From: Mycolicibacterium canariasense
GTDB taxonomy: Bacteria > Actinomycetota > Actinomycetes > Mycobacteriales > Mycobacteriaceae
Length of the DNA stretch: 64,000 bases
Reading direction: 5' to 3'
NCBI RefSeq assembly: GCF_002101555.1
Contig: NZ_LQOL01000052.1
Span: 434,001-498,000 of the forward strand
The position numbers and the translations under genes were made by a program. Each line of letters begins with the position of its first letter. Within the stretch, counting starts at the first letter, position 1. Below, piece by piece: positions 52,972-62,852 of this stretch. The notes beneath the pieces were generated by a model. It worked only from the letters and a program-made list of their open reading frames with translations, made no database searches and was not told the origin of the DNA.

Positions 52972-53364
52972 ATGTCACAGGAACAGGACAACATCGATCT
53001 CGTCACCCGGGGTTACGAGGCTTTCACCCAGGGCGACATGGACACCGTGATGGCGTTGTTCGACGACAACATCGAGTGGGTACAGCCCGGCAACAGCACC
53101 ATCAGCGGCACCTATCACGGCAAGGGCGAACTCGGGCAGTACCTCGCGCGCCTCGCCGAGAAGAACGTCTCGGTGAAACTGAACCGGCTGCTGGCCGACG
53201 GTGACACCGTCGTCGCGCTCACCGAAGTCGCCGTGGGAGACGAAAAAGGAAGCGACGCCGACGTTTTCACGATCCGCGACGGCAAGACCGCCCGGGTCCA
53301 GGTGCACACCGACACCGCGTTGATGGAGCGCGTCTACGGGTCCAAGCAGCACGCCACGCACTAA
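52972..53364 (+). CDS. SnoaL-like (NTF2/ketosteroid isomerase fold) protein
   Basis: A 130-residue NTF2-like protein: a helical start (NIDLVTRGYEAFTQGDMDTVMALFDDNIEWVQPG), then STISGTYHGKGELGQYLARL and VVALTEVAVGDEKG strands with a VFTIRDGKTARVQVHTD end. SnoaL-like proteins include isomerases, hydroxylases and stress proteins; role unknown. ATG with GGAAGGAA upstream. A 156-base gap before it has no clear feature besides its ribosome site. It is convergent with sigA. Confidence 0.84.
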   Translation: MSQEQDNIDLVTRGYEAFTQGDMDTVMALFDDNIEWVQPGNSTISGTYHGKGELGQYLARLAEKNVSVKLNRLLADGDTVVALTEVAVGDEKGSDADVFTIRDGKTARVQVHTDTALMERVYGSKQHATH

Positions 53365-53383
53365 CCGTCACACCGGCGACGAC

Positions 53384-54799
<1,416 letters not shown>

Positions 54800-54930
54800 G
54801 TACACCCTTTCGGTCTTGCGGATCCCGGTGCGCACGCATGCACCACCGGAAAGCGTCGGCTGTGTCGAATATTGGCGATGATCTCTGCTCGGAAACCCGC
54901 CGCTATCTCGGTAGGCGGCCGCCGTTGACC

Positions 54931-54936
54931 ATTGTA
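54931..54936 (-). promoter_or_regulatory. Candidate -10 box upstream of sigA
   Basis: TACAAT on the minus strand, about 130 bases from the start. No good -35 at the standard distance. It lies in the 206-base gap between ppgK and sigA, in which I see nothing else. Confidence 0.3.
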
Positions 54937-55005
54937 ACGACAGTGTGAGATAAGGCTGTGCCGTGCGCCAAATCCGGCCTGTTCGCGCGCGTCGCCGACG
55001 ACCGA

Positions 55006-55794
55006 TCAGCCGGTGCCGTGGGCCGCGTCGCTGCTCAACGCGGCGGCCATCGCGGCCCCGACGATGCCCGCCTCGTTCAGCAGCGTCGCGGCCACCACGG
55101 GCGTGCGGTTCTTCAGCAGGGGGATCCATTTGTCCGCCTTGCGGCTGATACCGCCGCCGGCGATGAACAGATCCGGCCAGATCGCGTTCTCGATGGCCAC
55201 CAGCACCTTGGTGACTTCCTGGGTCCAGCGCTCGTAGCTCCATTCCTTGCGCTCCTTGACCGAGGACGCGGCCCGGTGCTCGGCCTCCTTGCCGCCCACC
55301 TCCAGATGCCCGAACTCGGTGTTGGGCAGCAGGACGCCGTTGTGGATCACGGCCGAGCCGATGCCGGTGCCGAAGGTCAGCAGCACGATCACGCCGGACT
55401 TGTCCTTACCGGCGCCGAACCGTTCTTCGGCGAGCCCGGCGGCGTCGGCGTCGTTGAGCACGGTGACCGCCGCACCGCCCAGTTCGTTGCTGATGAGCTC
55501 TACGGCGTTGGTGCCGATCCAGCCCTTGTCGACGTTCGCCGCGGTACGCACGATCCCGTTGGTCACCACACCCGGATAGGTGACCCCGAGCGGCCCGGTC
55601 CAGCCGAACTCGCCGACCACGGCGGCCACCGTCTTGGCGACGGCCTCCGGGGTGGACGGCTGCGGTGTCGGGAGCTTGAAACGTTCGCCGATGAGCATGC
55701 CGGTGTCCAGATCGACGATGCCACCCTTGATGCCGCTGCCACCGACGTCGACGCCGAATCCGCGGCGATGGGTGCTGGACTCGGGGTCGGTCAT
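55006..55794 (-). CDS. ppgK: Polyphosphate glucokinase
   Basis: A 262-residue ROK-fold kinase: phosphate-1 loop GVDVGGSGIKGGIVD, LNDADAAGLAE and the catalytic TFGTGIGSAV, with AGGGISRKADKW. It phosphorylates glucose with polyphosphate or ATP. It corresponds to Rv2702, next to sigA. The ATG 55794 is chosen as the fold starts soon after; a longer version adds no family sequence. The divergent suhB starts 71 bases away. Confidence 0.93.
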   Translation of the reverse strand: MTDPESSTHRRGFGVDVGGSGIKGGIVDLDTGMLIGERFKLPTPQPSTPEAVAKTVAAVVGEFGWTGPLGVTYPGVVTNGIVRTAANVDKGWIGTNAVELISNELGGAAVTVLNDADAAGLAEERFGAGKDKSGVIVLLTFGTGIGSAVIHNGVLLPNTEFGHLEVGGKEAEHRAASSVKERKEWSYERWTQEVTKVLVAIENAIWPDLFIAGGGISRKADKWIPLLKNRTPVVAATLLNEAGIVGAAMAAALSSDAAHGTG

Positions 55795-55865
55795 TGAGCG
55801 CTCCTCACGGGACGGCGGATGCGACGCGTCACACACATTAGTGCCCCGCGACGGCCTGTGTTGCG

Positions 55866-56699
55866 ATGGTGGGTGTGCAAACCAACAACTGTGATCCGCT
55901 GACGTTGCGGTCCGTGGCCGAGCAACTGGCCACCGAGGCTGCCGATTTCGTCTCCCGTCGCCGCGGTGAGGTGTTCGCGAGCGCGGCCACCGCGGCCGGG
56001 TCGGTGCGTTCCAAGAGCACGCGCACCGACCCGGTGACCGTGGTGGACACCGAGACCGAGCGATTGATCCGGGACCGGCTGGCGGTGCTGCGGCCCGGTG
56101 ATCAGGTGCTCGGCGAAGAGGAGGGTGGCTCGGCGGATGCCGAGCCGGGGCGTCCGGTCTGGGTGATCGACCCCATCGACGGCACGGTGAATTTCGTCTA
56201 CGGCATCGCCGACTACGCCGTCTCGGTGGGCGTGCAGATCGACGGCACGTCGGTCGCGGGCGCGGTGGTCAACGTGGCCACCGGCGAGCTGTACTCGGCG
56301 GCGCTCGGCCACGGAGCCACCGTCACCCGAAACGGCCAGTCAACGACGTTGCGCTGCAATGACATCGACGATCTGGGTCTGGCGCTGGTGGGTACCGGCT
56401 TCTCGTACGACGCGCAGCGCAGGGCGCGTCAGGCGCAGGTGCTGGCCGCATTGTTGCCCGAGGTGCGCGATATCCGCCGGATCGGTTCGTGCGCGCTGGA
56501 TCTGTGCATGGTCGCGGCCGGGCAGATGGACGCCTACTTCGAGGACGACGTGCACGTCTGGGACTGGGCGGCCGGGGTGCTCATCGCGACGGAGGCCGGT
56601 GCCGTCGTGCACGTGCCGGACCCGGACATGCTCTACGCGGCCGCGCCCGGGGTGGCCGCCGCGCTCGGGGCGGCGCTGGACGGGCTGGGCGGTCGCTGA
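55866..56699 (+). CDS. suhB: Inositol monophosphatase family protein SuhB
   Basis: A 277-residue metal-dependent phosphatase: GEEEGG (metal), the signature WVIDPIDGTVNF, and the second Asp site DVHVWDWAAGVLIATEAG. It dephosphorylates inositol-1-phosphate for phosphatidylinositol, mycothiol and lipoarabinomannan synthesis. It corresponds to Rv2701c. It abuts the convergent cei gene at its 3' end. GTG at 55872 is a nearby alternative start. Confidence 0.93.
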   Translation: MVGVQTNNCDPLTLRSVAEQLATEAADFVSRRRGEVFASAATAAGSVRSKSTRTDPVTVVDTETERLIRDRLAVLRPGDQVLGEEEGGSADAEPGRPVWVIDPIDGTVNFVYGIADYAVSVGVQIDGTSVAGAVVNVATGELYSAALGHGATVTRNGQSTTLRCNDIDDLGLALVGTGFSYDAQRRARQAQVLAALLPEVRDIRRIGSCALDLCMVAAGQMDAYFEDDVHVWDWAAGVLIATEAGAVVHVPDPDMLYAAAPGVAAALGAALDGLGGR

Positions 56700-57350
56700 T
56701 CAACAGGCGGCGCTGTGGATCTTGCGCAGCAGCGCGGGATCCGGCGGCTGGGTTGCGTCGGGGCGCAGGCTGGCCAGCATGGCGTCGATATCGTCGTTGT
56801 GGCTGAACTCGGTGAATTCGGTGCCCAGCGCGAGGTCGACGGAGTCGTCGGTGCGCTGGTCCTGGAACAGCTCGGTGCACGGCGCCACCAGCCATACCGC
56901 CGCCGCGGCGGCCTGGCCGGCCGGGCCGAACCGGATCTGGCCCTGGCATTCCAGCCGGGTCCCGGCGTAGATGGCGTCGTTGGATGCGGTGGGCTGGGCG
57001 AATCCGAGATCCCGCAGCGCGCCGGACACCTCGGCGGCCTGGCCGCCCTGGCCGCTGGCGTTGAGCACCTTGATCTTGGTGTCGGCGAGCTTGGCCGGCA
57101 TCACGTCGGTCATCGTGTCCCGTGACACCTGCTGGCCCAGCTTGGGCGCGTTCGGGTCGGTGGCGGGCGGGGGAGCGTTGCAGACCGCCGCCTCGTGCAC
57201 ATCGGCGGGCCGGTTCAGCGCGATCACCCACACCACGCCGGTGGCGACGGCCAGCGCCAGGAACAGGCACAGGATGGGCACATGGTTCCGTCTGCGGAAC
57301 GGGCGACCGTGCTTGTCGAACGCCGTGCCGTCGGTGATGAGAGCGACCAC
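56700..57350 (-). CDS. cei: Envelope integrity protein Cei (LytR_C domain)
   Basis: A 216-residue protein with one N-terminal membrane helix (about 24-44) and an extracytoplasmic LytR_C domain (about 90-180, IKVLNASGQGGQAAEVSGALRDLGF). Conserved cysteines lie at CNAPPP, ECQGQ, APCTEL and at the C-terminal end (SAAC). It matches Rv2700 (Cei, cell envelope integrity), needed for normal envelope and virulence in M. tuberculosis. GTG start. Confidence 0.9.
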   Translation of the reverse strand: MVALITDGTAFDKHGRPFRRRNHVPILCLFLALAVATGVVWVIALNRPADVHEAAVCNAPPPATDPNAPKLGQQVSRDTMTDVMPAKLADTKIKVLNASGQGGQAAEVSGALRDLGFAQPTASNDAIYAGTRLECQGQIRFGPAGQAAAAAVWLVAPCTELFQDQRTDDSVDLALGTEFTEFSHNDDIDAMLASLRPDATQPPDPALLRKIHSAAC

Positions 57351-57510
57351 CCCTGCACCTTAGAGGCACCGGCCGGCACCGTCGCCCGGCCGGCCGTCAA
57401 CTGTGTGAGGTAAATCACACCCGTTCGGGGCGCATTCGGGGCACGAATCATTTGGTGTAGGCGTTCGACGCTGGTACAAAGCTCTGCTGCAAGGTAACGG
57501 AGGGGATGAG

Positions 57511-57813
57511 ATGGCTACCGACTACGACGCGCCGCGTCGTTCAGAGACCGACGACGTTTCAGAGGATTCGCTGGAGGAGCTCAAGGCCCGGCGTAACGAG
57601 GCCCAATCGGCCGTCGTGGACGTCGACGAATCCGAGTCCGCGGAATCGTTCGAACTGCCCGGCGCCGACCTGTCGGGCGAAGAACTCTCGGTGCGCGTCA
57701 TTCCGAAGCAGGCCGACGAATTCACGTGCTCGAGCTGCTTCCTGGTGCATCACCGCAGCCGGCTCGCCAGCGAGAAGAACGGCGTGATGATCTGCACGGA
57801 CTGCGCCGCGTAG
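57511..57813 (+). CDS. DUF4193 protein (Rv2699c type)
   Basis: A 100-residue protein: MATDYDAPRRSETDDVSEDSLEELKARRNEAQSA start, acidic central part and a Cys-x2-Cys ... Cys-x2-Cys zinc-ribbon-like end (FTCSSCFLVHHRSRL ... MICTDCAA). Highly conserved and strongly expressed in mycobacteria (from memory), function unknown. The ATG follows AACGGAGGGG, a good ribosome site. It is divergent from cei, with a 160-base gap. Confidence 0.92.
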   Translation: MATDYDAPRRSETDDVSEDSLEELKARRNEAQSAVVDVDESESAESFELPGADLSGEELSVRVIPKQADEFTCSSCFLVHHRSRLASEKNGVMICTDCAA

Positions 57814-57820
57814 CACGCGC

Positions 57821-58297
57821 TCAGGAGCGCAGGGCTGCCAGCACCCGGTCGGGGTGCCGGCAGCTCACCAACCAGTACGGGGTGGGGTCGTCGGGATCGT
57901 CCAGGACGACCAGCACCATCGGCCCCACCCAGGCCCGATGCAACACATAGGCGGCGGGGTCGAGCTGGCGGCCCAGCGCCGCCGATTTGGCCGACTTCGG
58001 CACCTCCGCCGAGCGGGAGACGACACTGACCGGCAGATGTGCCGGACCGGCCCACAGCTGCGGCCCGCCTGGCCCGTCGACCACCCGCACCTCCATCCTG
58101 CTCATCCAGATCAGCACGGCCGCGGCCACCGGTAGCAGCACCGCGAACGGCACCCAGTCGGGCAGGCTCTGCACGCCCATGTTCACCTCGGTCGCGATCA
58201 GGCCGGCCAGCCCCAGGGCGGGCGGCCAGAACCACCACGGCACCGTCAGCCGTTCCCGATAACGCACCGATTGGGTGGTTGCGCGCGTGTCAGACAC
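57821..58297 (-). CDS. DUF3093 membrane protein
   Basis: A 158-residue protein with YRERLTVPWWFWPPALGLAGLIATEV and a second hydrophobic segment (about residues 48-65), typical of DUF3093 (Rv2698). The C-terminal half is soluble with a strand-rich domain ending YWLVSCRHPDRVLAALRS. GTG start 25 bases from the divergent dut start; the two promoters overlap. Function unknown. Confidence 0.88.
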   Translation of the reverse strand: MSDTRATTQSVRYRERLTVPWWFWPPALGLAGLIATEVNMGVQSLPDWVPFAVLLPVAAAVLIWMSRMEVRVVDGPGGPQLWAGPAHLPVSVVSRSAEVPKSAKSAALGRQLDPAAYVLHRAWVGPMVLVVLDDPDDPTPYWLVSCRHPDRVLAALRS

Positions 58298-58308
58298 GTG
58301 GCCAAGGG

Positions 58309-58314
58309 TAATCT
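58309..58314 (+). promoter_or_regulatory. Candidate -10 box for leaderless dut
   Basis: TAATCT, eight bases before the dut GTG. Confidence 0.45.
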
Positions 58315-58322
58315 GTCGCGTC

Positions 58323-58787
58323 GTGCCCACTTCTCTGGCGGTCGTGCGTCTGGACCGCGAACTACCGATGCCCAGCCGGGCCCACGACGGCGATGCAGGT
58401 GTGGACCTGTTCAGCGCCGTCGACCTGGAACTGGCCCCCGGCCACCGCGCCCTGGTGCCGACCGGGATCGCCGTCGCCATCCCGCACGGAATGGTCGGAT
58501 TGGTGCATCCCCGTTCGGGTTTGGCTACGCGCGTGGGCCTTTCGATCGTGAACAGTCCCGGCACCGTCGATGCCGGGTACCGTGGGGAGATCAAGGTGAC
58601 GCTGATCAATCTCGACCCGGAGCAGCCGATTGTGATCCGGCGCGGTGACCGCATCGCGCAACTGCTGGTGCAGCGGGTCGAGCTTCCCGAGCTGGTCGAG
58701 GTGTCGTCGTTCGACGAGGCCGGGCTGGCTGACACCTCTCGTGGCGATGGTGGCCACGGTTCCTCCGGCGGACATGCGAGTTTGTGA
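58323..58787 (+). CDS. dut: dUTP diphosphatase
   Basis: A 154-residue trimeric dUTPase: motif 1 AHDGDAGVDL, motif 2 HPRSGLATR, motif 3 NSPGTVDAGYRGEI, motif 4 DRIAQLLVQ and the C-terminal motif 5 RGDGGHGSSG. It converts dUTP to dUMP, preventing uracil incorporation and supplying dTMP synthesis. GTG start with a nearby -10 box. The stop overlaps the start codons of the next gene. Confidence 0.96.
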   Translation: MPTSLAVVRLDRELPMPSRAHDGDAGVDLFSAVDLELAPGHRALVPTGIAVAIPHGMVGLVHPRSGLATRVGLSIVNSPGTVDAGYRGEIKVTLINLDPEQPIVIRRGDRIAQLLVQRVELPELVEVSSFDEAGLADTSRGDGGHGSSGGHASL

Positions 58788-59482
58788 TGGCAGATAACGA
58801 CGAGGATTTCCAAGACGACTTTGACGGCCCGTTCGATATCGAGGATTTCGACGACCCGGAGGCGGCCACGGTGGCCCGCCTGGATCTCGGGTCGGTGCTC
58901 ATCCCGATGCCCGAGGCCGGCCAGGTACAGGTGGAGCTCACCGATCAGGGCGTGCCCAGCTCGGTGTGGGTGGTGACGCCCAACGGTCGTTTCACCATCG
59001 CGGCATACGCGGCACCCAAGTCGGCCGGGCTGTGGCGTGAGGTGGCCGGCGAGCTGGCCGATTCGCTGCGCCAGGACGGTGCAAAGGTGCGGATCGAGGA
59101 CGGCCGCTGGGGTCGTGAGGTGGTAGGTGTCGGTACCTCCGCCCCGCAGGGGCAGACGCCCGGCGTGGTGCGGTTCATCGGTATCGACGGCTACCGATGG
59201 ATGATCCGCTGTGTGGTCAACGGCGCGCCCGAGACGATCGAGGCGCTGGCGGCCGAGGCGCGAGAAGCGTTGGCCGACACGGTGGTTCGCCGTGGGGACA
59301 CGCCGCTTCCGGTGCGCACGCCGCTTACGGTGCAGTTACCCGGTCCGATGGCCGAGCAGTTGCGGGCCGCCGCGGCCCAAGCCCAGGCCCAGGCCGAGCA
59401 GCAGGCACCGCCGGAGGGGGACGCTCGCCGCACCGCCATGTCGGCCATGCAGCAGCTGCGCAGCACCATCACCGGCGGCTAG
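58787..59482 (+). CDS. DUF3710 protein
   Basis: A 231-residue soluble protein with an acidic N-terminus (DEDFQDDFDGPFDIEDFDD), then the DUF3710 block: ARLDLGSVLIPMPEAGQVQVEL, SVWVVTPNGRFTIAAYAAPKSAGLWREV and WGREVVGV, and a Gln/Ala helix at the end. It corresponds to Rv2696c and is coupled to dut by start-stop overlap (GTG/ATG at 58784/58787). Function unknown. Confidence 0.88.
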   Translation: MADNDEDFQDDFDGPFDIEDFDDPEAATVARLDLGSVLIPMPEAGQVQVELTDQGVPSSVWVVTPNGRFTIAAYAAPKSAGLWREVAGELADSLRQDGAKVRIEDGRWGREVVGVGTSAPQGQTPGVVRFIGIDGYRWMIRCVVNGAPETIEALAAEAREALADTVVRRGDTPLPVRTPLTVQLPGPMAEQLRAAAAQAQAQAEQQAPPEGDARRTAMSAMQQLRSTITGG

Positions 59483-60190
59483 TCAGAGCTCCAGCAGCGC
59501 CCCGACACAGGCCGCGCCGAGGGCGGCCGGATCGGCGCCCATCGCATCCAGGGTGACGGTGCGCAGCGCCGCACGCGGCGCCGCCGCCACCCACTCCAGC
59601 GCCACGTCGACCGGGTGGATCGGGTCGTCGGTCGCGGCCGCCACGCCCATCGGGACCGCCAGGGTGGCCAGTTCGGCGCTCGTCGGCGACACATGCCGGG
59701 CCGCCTCGTCCATCGCGTCGGGCAGTGCCGGCCACTGCGCCAGCCAGGACCGGGTGAGCTCGTCGCCCAACCAGGCCGGGCTGGACGCCCGCATCGTGGC
59801 CACCGTGGCCGCCAGGCCGTCGGTGCGCAGCAGCGCCGCGGTGTGCCGCGCGGACAGCGCCGCCGGGGCGTTGCCGGGCTGGCCCGTCCACGCCGGCAGA
59901 GCGGCCAGCACGGCGACGGTGTGGGCGGGATGCGCCAGCGCCCAGGCGACTGCCACCGCCGCGCCGATCGACACGCCGCCGACGGCGATGGTGTTGTGTT
60001 CGTCACCACGGGCCGCGTCGTCCAGGGCGGCCAGATAGCCGGCGATCAGCTGCTGCGGCTGCGGCGGCGGTGTCACCAGCACCGCTCCCACCTCGTGTAA
60101 CGCGCCTGAAAAGGCCCGGTAAACATAGTCGTCGTCGGACCCGGTACCGGCCAGCAGCACCGTCGTGACCCCGCGCAGATTCACCGCCAT
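59483..60190 (-). CDS. Alpha/beta fold hydrolase (Rv2695 type)
   Basis: A 235-residue protein: LLAGTGSDDDYVYRAFSGAL start, nucleophile motif GGVSIGAAVAVAWALAHP (Gly-Val-Ser-Ile-Gly) and a C-terminal DDPIHPVDVALEW acid/His region. It fits an alpha/beta hydrolase of unknown substrate, the Rv2695 position. ATG 60190 is chosen since the fold begins just after. It is convergent with DUF3710 and divergent from the OB-fold gene. Confidence 0.82.
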   Translation of the reverse strand: MAVNLRGVTTVLLAGTGSDDDYVYRAFSGALHEVGAVLVTPPPQPQQLIAGYLAALDDAARGDEHNTIAVGGVSIGAAVAVAWALAHPAHTVAVLAALPAWTGQPGNAPAALSARHTAALLRTDGLAATVATMRASSPAWLGDELTRSWLAQWPALPDAMDEAARHVSPTSAELATLAVPMGVAAATDDPIHPVDVALEWVAAAPRAALRTVTLDAMGADPAALGAACVGALLEL

Positions 60191-60314
60191 CACTCGATGT
60201 TGCACCCACCGGCGCGACGCGCCCGGCACGACGTGGCGATTCGAACCCAACAGGTCTACGGTGGCGAGGGTTAGGGAAGTGAATCCACGACGGATTCGCG
60301 GCAAGGGAGAGGCC

Positions 60315-60686
60315 ATGGCTACGGCCGAAGGGTATCTGCGCCGGCTCACCCGGCGGCTCACAGAAGACCCCGAGACGCTCGATGTCGAGGAGCTCAGCGA
60401 CGAGGCGGCCAGTACCGGCGCGCAGCGCGCGATCGACTGTCGACGCGGGCAGGAAGTCACGATGGTCGGAACCCTGCGTTGTGTCGAAACCAACGCAAAG
60501 GGTTGCGCCAGCGGCGTTCGCGCCGAGTTGTTCGACGGCACCGACTCGGTCCAGTTGGTCTGGCTGGGGCAGCGCCGCATCCCCGGGATCGAATCCGGTC
60601 GGACGCTGCGGGTGCACGGGCGGCTGGGCAAGCTGGAAAATGGATCGAAGGCGATCTACAACCCGCACTACGAGATTCAGAAGTGA
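60315..60686 (+). CDS. OB-fold nucleic-acid binding domain protein
   Basis: A 123-residue protein with a helical N-terminus (ATAEGYLRRLTRRLTEDPE) and an OB-fold domain of about 42-122: VTMVGTLRCVET, AELFDGTDSVQLVWLGQR and LRVHGRLGKLENGSKAIYNPHYEI. It looks like a single RecG/RPA-type wedge domain and binds nucleic acid by analogy. It corresponds to Rv2694c. Its TGA overlaps the next GTG (GTGA). Confidence 0.88.
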   Translation: MATAEGYLRRLTRRLTEDPETLDVEELSDEAASTGAQRAIDCRRGQEVTMVGTLRCVETNAKGCASGVRAELFDGTDSVQLVWLGQRRIPGIESGRTLRVHGRLGKLENGSKAIYNPHYEIQK

Positions 60687-61411
60687 CTCGTCCCGACCAG
60701 GGGACAGCTGACAAGGTCGAGGACGGCGAGAAGCCGGGTGGCACCGGTGCGCGGGCGATTCTCGACCAAATGGGCGGCATCAGCGGCCTGATCTATTCAT
60801 CGCTCCCGGTTGTGGTCTTCGTCCCGGTATCGACCACCGCGGGCCTGCTGCCCGCGATCTTCGCCGCACTGGGGGTGGCGGCCCTCGTTCTGTTCTGGCG
60901 GCTGTTCCGCCGGGAATCGCTGCAGCCGGCGGTGTCCGGGTTCATGGGTGTCGGTATCAGTGCGCTGATCGCGTACCTGGTCGGCGCCTCGAAAGGCTAC
61001 TTCCTGCTGGGTATTTGGTCCTCGCTGATCTGGGCCGCGGTGTTCGCGCTGTCGGTGCTGATCCGCCGGCCCGTCGTCGGATACGTGTGGGGATGGATCA
61101 ACGATCACGGCCGCGGCTGGCGCCAGGTGCGCCGCGCGGTGCTGGCCTTCGATATCGCCACCCTGGTGTGGGTCGCGGTGTTCGCCGCCCGGTTCGTGGT
61201 CCAGCACCGCCTGTACGACGCCGACCAGACCGGTTGGCTGGGCGTGGCCCGTATCGCGATGGGCTGGCCGTTGACGGGCATCGCGGCGATCGTCACGTAC
61301 TTCGCCATCCGGTACGCCCAGCGCGCCGTGCACGCCCAACACGCCGCCGAGGCGCACAGCAACGGGCAGGGCGAGCAGCCGGACTCCCAGAGGGGTGCCG
61401 AAGAGGGTTAG
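60683..61411 (+). CDS. DUF3159 membrane protein
   Basis: A 242-residue protein with about five hydrophobic segments, beginning GARAILDQMGGISGLIYSSLPVVVFVPVST, a signature of DUF3159 (Rv2693c), plus an Asp/Gly-rich soluble start and a Gln/His tail. Function unknown. GTG coupled to the OB-fold gene. Its 3' end overlaps the convergent ceoC by 4 bases. Confidence 0.88.
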   Translation: MTRPDQGTADKVEDGEKPGGTGARAILDQMGGISGLIYSSLPVVVFVPVSTTAGLLPAIFAALGVAALVLFWRLFRRESLQPAVSGFMGVGISALIAYLVGASKGYFLLGIWSSLIWAAVFALSVLIRRPVVGYVWGWINDHGRGWRQVRRAVLAFDIATLVWVAVFAARFVVQHRLYDADQTGWLGVARIAMGWPLTGIAAIVTYFAIRYAQRAVHAQHAAEAHSNGQGEQPDSQRGAEEG

Positions 61412-62073
61412 GACCTGGCGGGGTGCAGCAACAGCTCCCGCAGTTCCTCTTCGACCTCGGCGACGGCCACGAAGATCAACTCGTCGCCGCCCTCCAGCGG
61501 TTCGTCGCTCTCCGGCACGATCACCCTCGGCCCGCGCAGAATCGTCACCAACGAGGCGTCACGGGGCAATTGGAGGCGTTTGACGGCCTTGCCGCCCCAC
61601 GGGGTGTCGTCGGGCAGCGTGATCTCGACCAGATTCGCCTGGCCCTTGCGGAAACTCATCAGCCGCACCAGATCACCCACGGCCACCGCCTCTTCGACCA
61701 GTGAGGCGAGCATCCGCGGGGTGGATACCGCGACGTCCACACCCCAGCTCTCGTCGAACAGCCACTCGTTGCGGGGGTCGTTGACCCGGGCCACCACGCG
61801 CGGCACCGCGAACTCGGTCTTGGCCAGCAGACTGACCACCACGTTGGCCTTGTCGTCGCCGGTGGCGGCGATCACGACGTCGAACTCCTCCAGCTTCACC
61901 GACTCCAGCAGGCTCAGCTCGCACGCGTCGCCGAGGCGCCACTGTGCGGCGGGGATGGCGTCGACGTCGATGTGTTGCGGGTCGCGCTCCAGCAGCGTCA
62001 CGTCGTGGCTGTCGACGAGTTCGCGGGCGATGGATCGGCCGACGGCGCCGGCCCCGGCGATGGCTACCTTCAT
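61408..62073 (-). CDS. ceoC: Potassium uptake regulator TrkA-like CeoC
   Basis: A 221-residue Trk/Ktr regulatory subunit: N-terminal RCK domain with GAGAVGRSIARELV (7-20), the acidic LLERDP end of the second strand, GDACELSLLE, and a TrkA-C domain (about 135-218). It binds NAD(H)/nucleotides and gates a K+ channel; no TrkG/TrkH permease is in the window. Its ATG overlaps the ceoB TGA by one base (TGATG), so translation is coupled. It corresponds to Rv2692. Confidence 0.92.
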   Translation of the reverse strand: MKVAIAGAGAVGRSIARELVDSHDVTLLERDPQHIDVDAIPAAQWRLGDACELSLLESVKLEEFDVVIAATGDDKANVVVSLLAKTEFAVPRVVARVNDPRNEWLFDESWGVDVAVSTPRMLASLVEEAVAVGDLVRLMSFRKGQANLVEITLPDDTPWGGKAVKRLQLPRDASLVTILRGPRVIVPESDEPLEGGDELIFVAVAEVEEELRELLLHPARS

Positions 62074-62741
62074 CAGTTCTCGTCCTCGCTCGGCGGCAGT
62101 GCGGAGATCGCCATGGCTTCTGCGATGTGGCCGGAGATGGCGGCCATGTAGACGTTGTCGCCGGCCTGGATGACGGTCTTGGCGTCCGGCAGCAGTCCCG
62201 TTCCCAGCCGGAGCAGGAACGCCACCCGGCCGCCGGTGGCGGCCTCCAGTTCGGTGATGGGGCGGCCGGCCCATTCCTCGTGCAGCGGCAGCTCGGCCAC
62301 CCCGACGTTGCCGGACGGGTCGCGCCATTTGGTGGTTTCGGTTTCCCGGGTCAGCACGTTGAGCAGCCGGTCGGTGGTCCACGGCACGGTGGCCACCGTC
62401 GGGATGCCGAGGCGCTCGTAGACCGCGGCGCGCTTGGCGTCGTAGATGCGGGCCACCACCCGCTCCACCCGGAAGGTCTCCCTGGCCACCCGGGCCGAGA
62501 TGATGTTGGAGTTGTCACCGGAGGACACCGCGGCGAAGGCGCCGGCCTCCTCGATGCCGGCCCGCAACAGCACATCGCGGTCGAAGCCCATGCCGAGCAC
62601 CCGCTCGCCGGTGAACTCGGGGGAGAGCCGGTTGAACGCCGTGCCGTCACGGTCGATCACCGCCACTTCATGGCCGATCCGGGACAACCCGTCGGCCAAT
62701 GACGCGCCTACTCGGCCGCATCCCATCACCACAACCCGCAC
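62073..62741 (-). CDS. ceoB: Potassium uptake regulator TrkA-like CeoB
   Basis: A 222-residue RCK protein, VRVVVMGCGRVGASLADGL (GxGxxG, residues 7-12), VIDRDGTAF, GMGFDRDVL and a TrkA-C end. It is the partner of CeoC, forming a heteromeric RCK ring. GTG start. It corresponds to Rv2691. Divergent from the APC permease gene, which lies 111 bases away. Confidence 0.92.
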   Translation of the reverse strand: MRVVVMGCGRVGASLADGLSRIGHEVAVIDRDGTAFNRLSPEFTGERVLGMGFDRDVLLRAGIEEAGAFAAVSSGDNSNIISARVARETFRVERVVARIYDAKRAAVYERLGIPTVATVPWTTDRLLNVLTRETETTKWRDPSGNVGVAELPLHEEWAGRPITELEAATGGRVAFLLRLGTGLLPDAKTVIQAGDNVYMAAISGHIAEAMAISALPPSEDEN

Positions 62742-62838
62742 CCTGGGTCCTCTCGCCCGTTTGCCAGGAACAGCGCCCTATCCGACATGCCATCCAACCG
62801 TGCGCACCCGGAACGCTACAGCCAATCGGCGGTGGGCT

Positions 62839-62844
62839 TAGTCT
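62839..62844 (+). promoter_or_regulatory. Candidate -10 box for leaderless APC permease gene
   Basis: TAGTCT, eight bases before the GTG at 62853. Confidence 0.4.
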
Positions 62845-62852
62845 TGGCACTC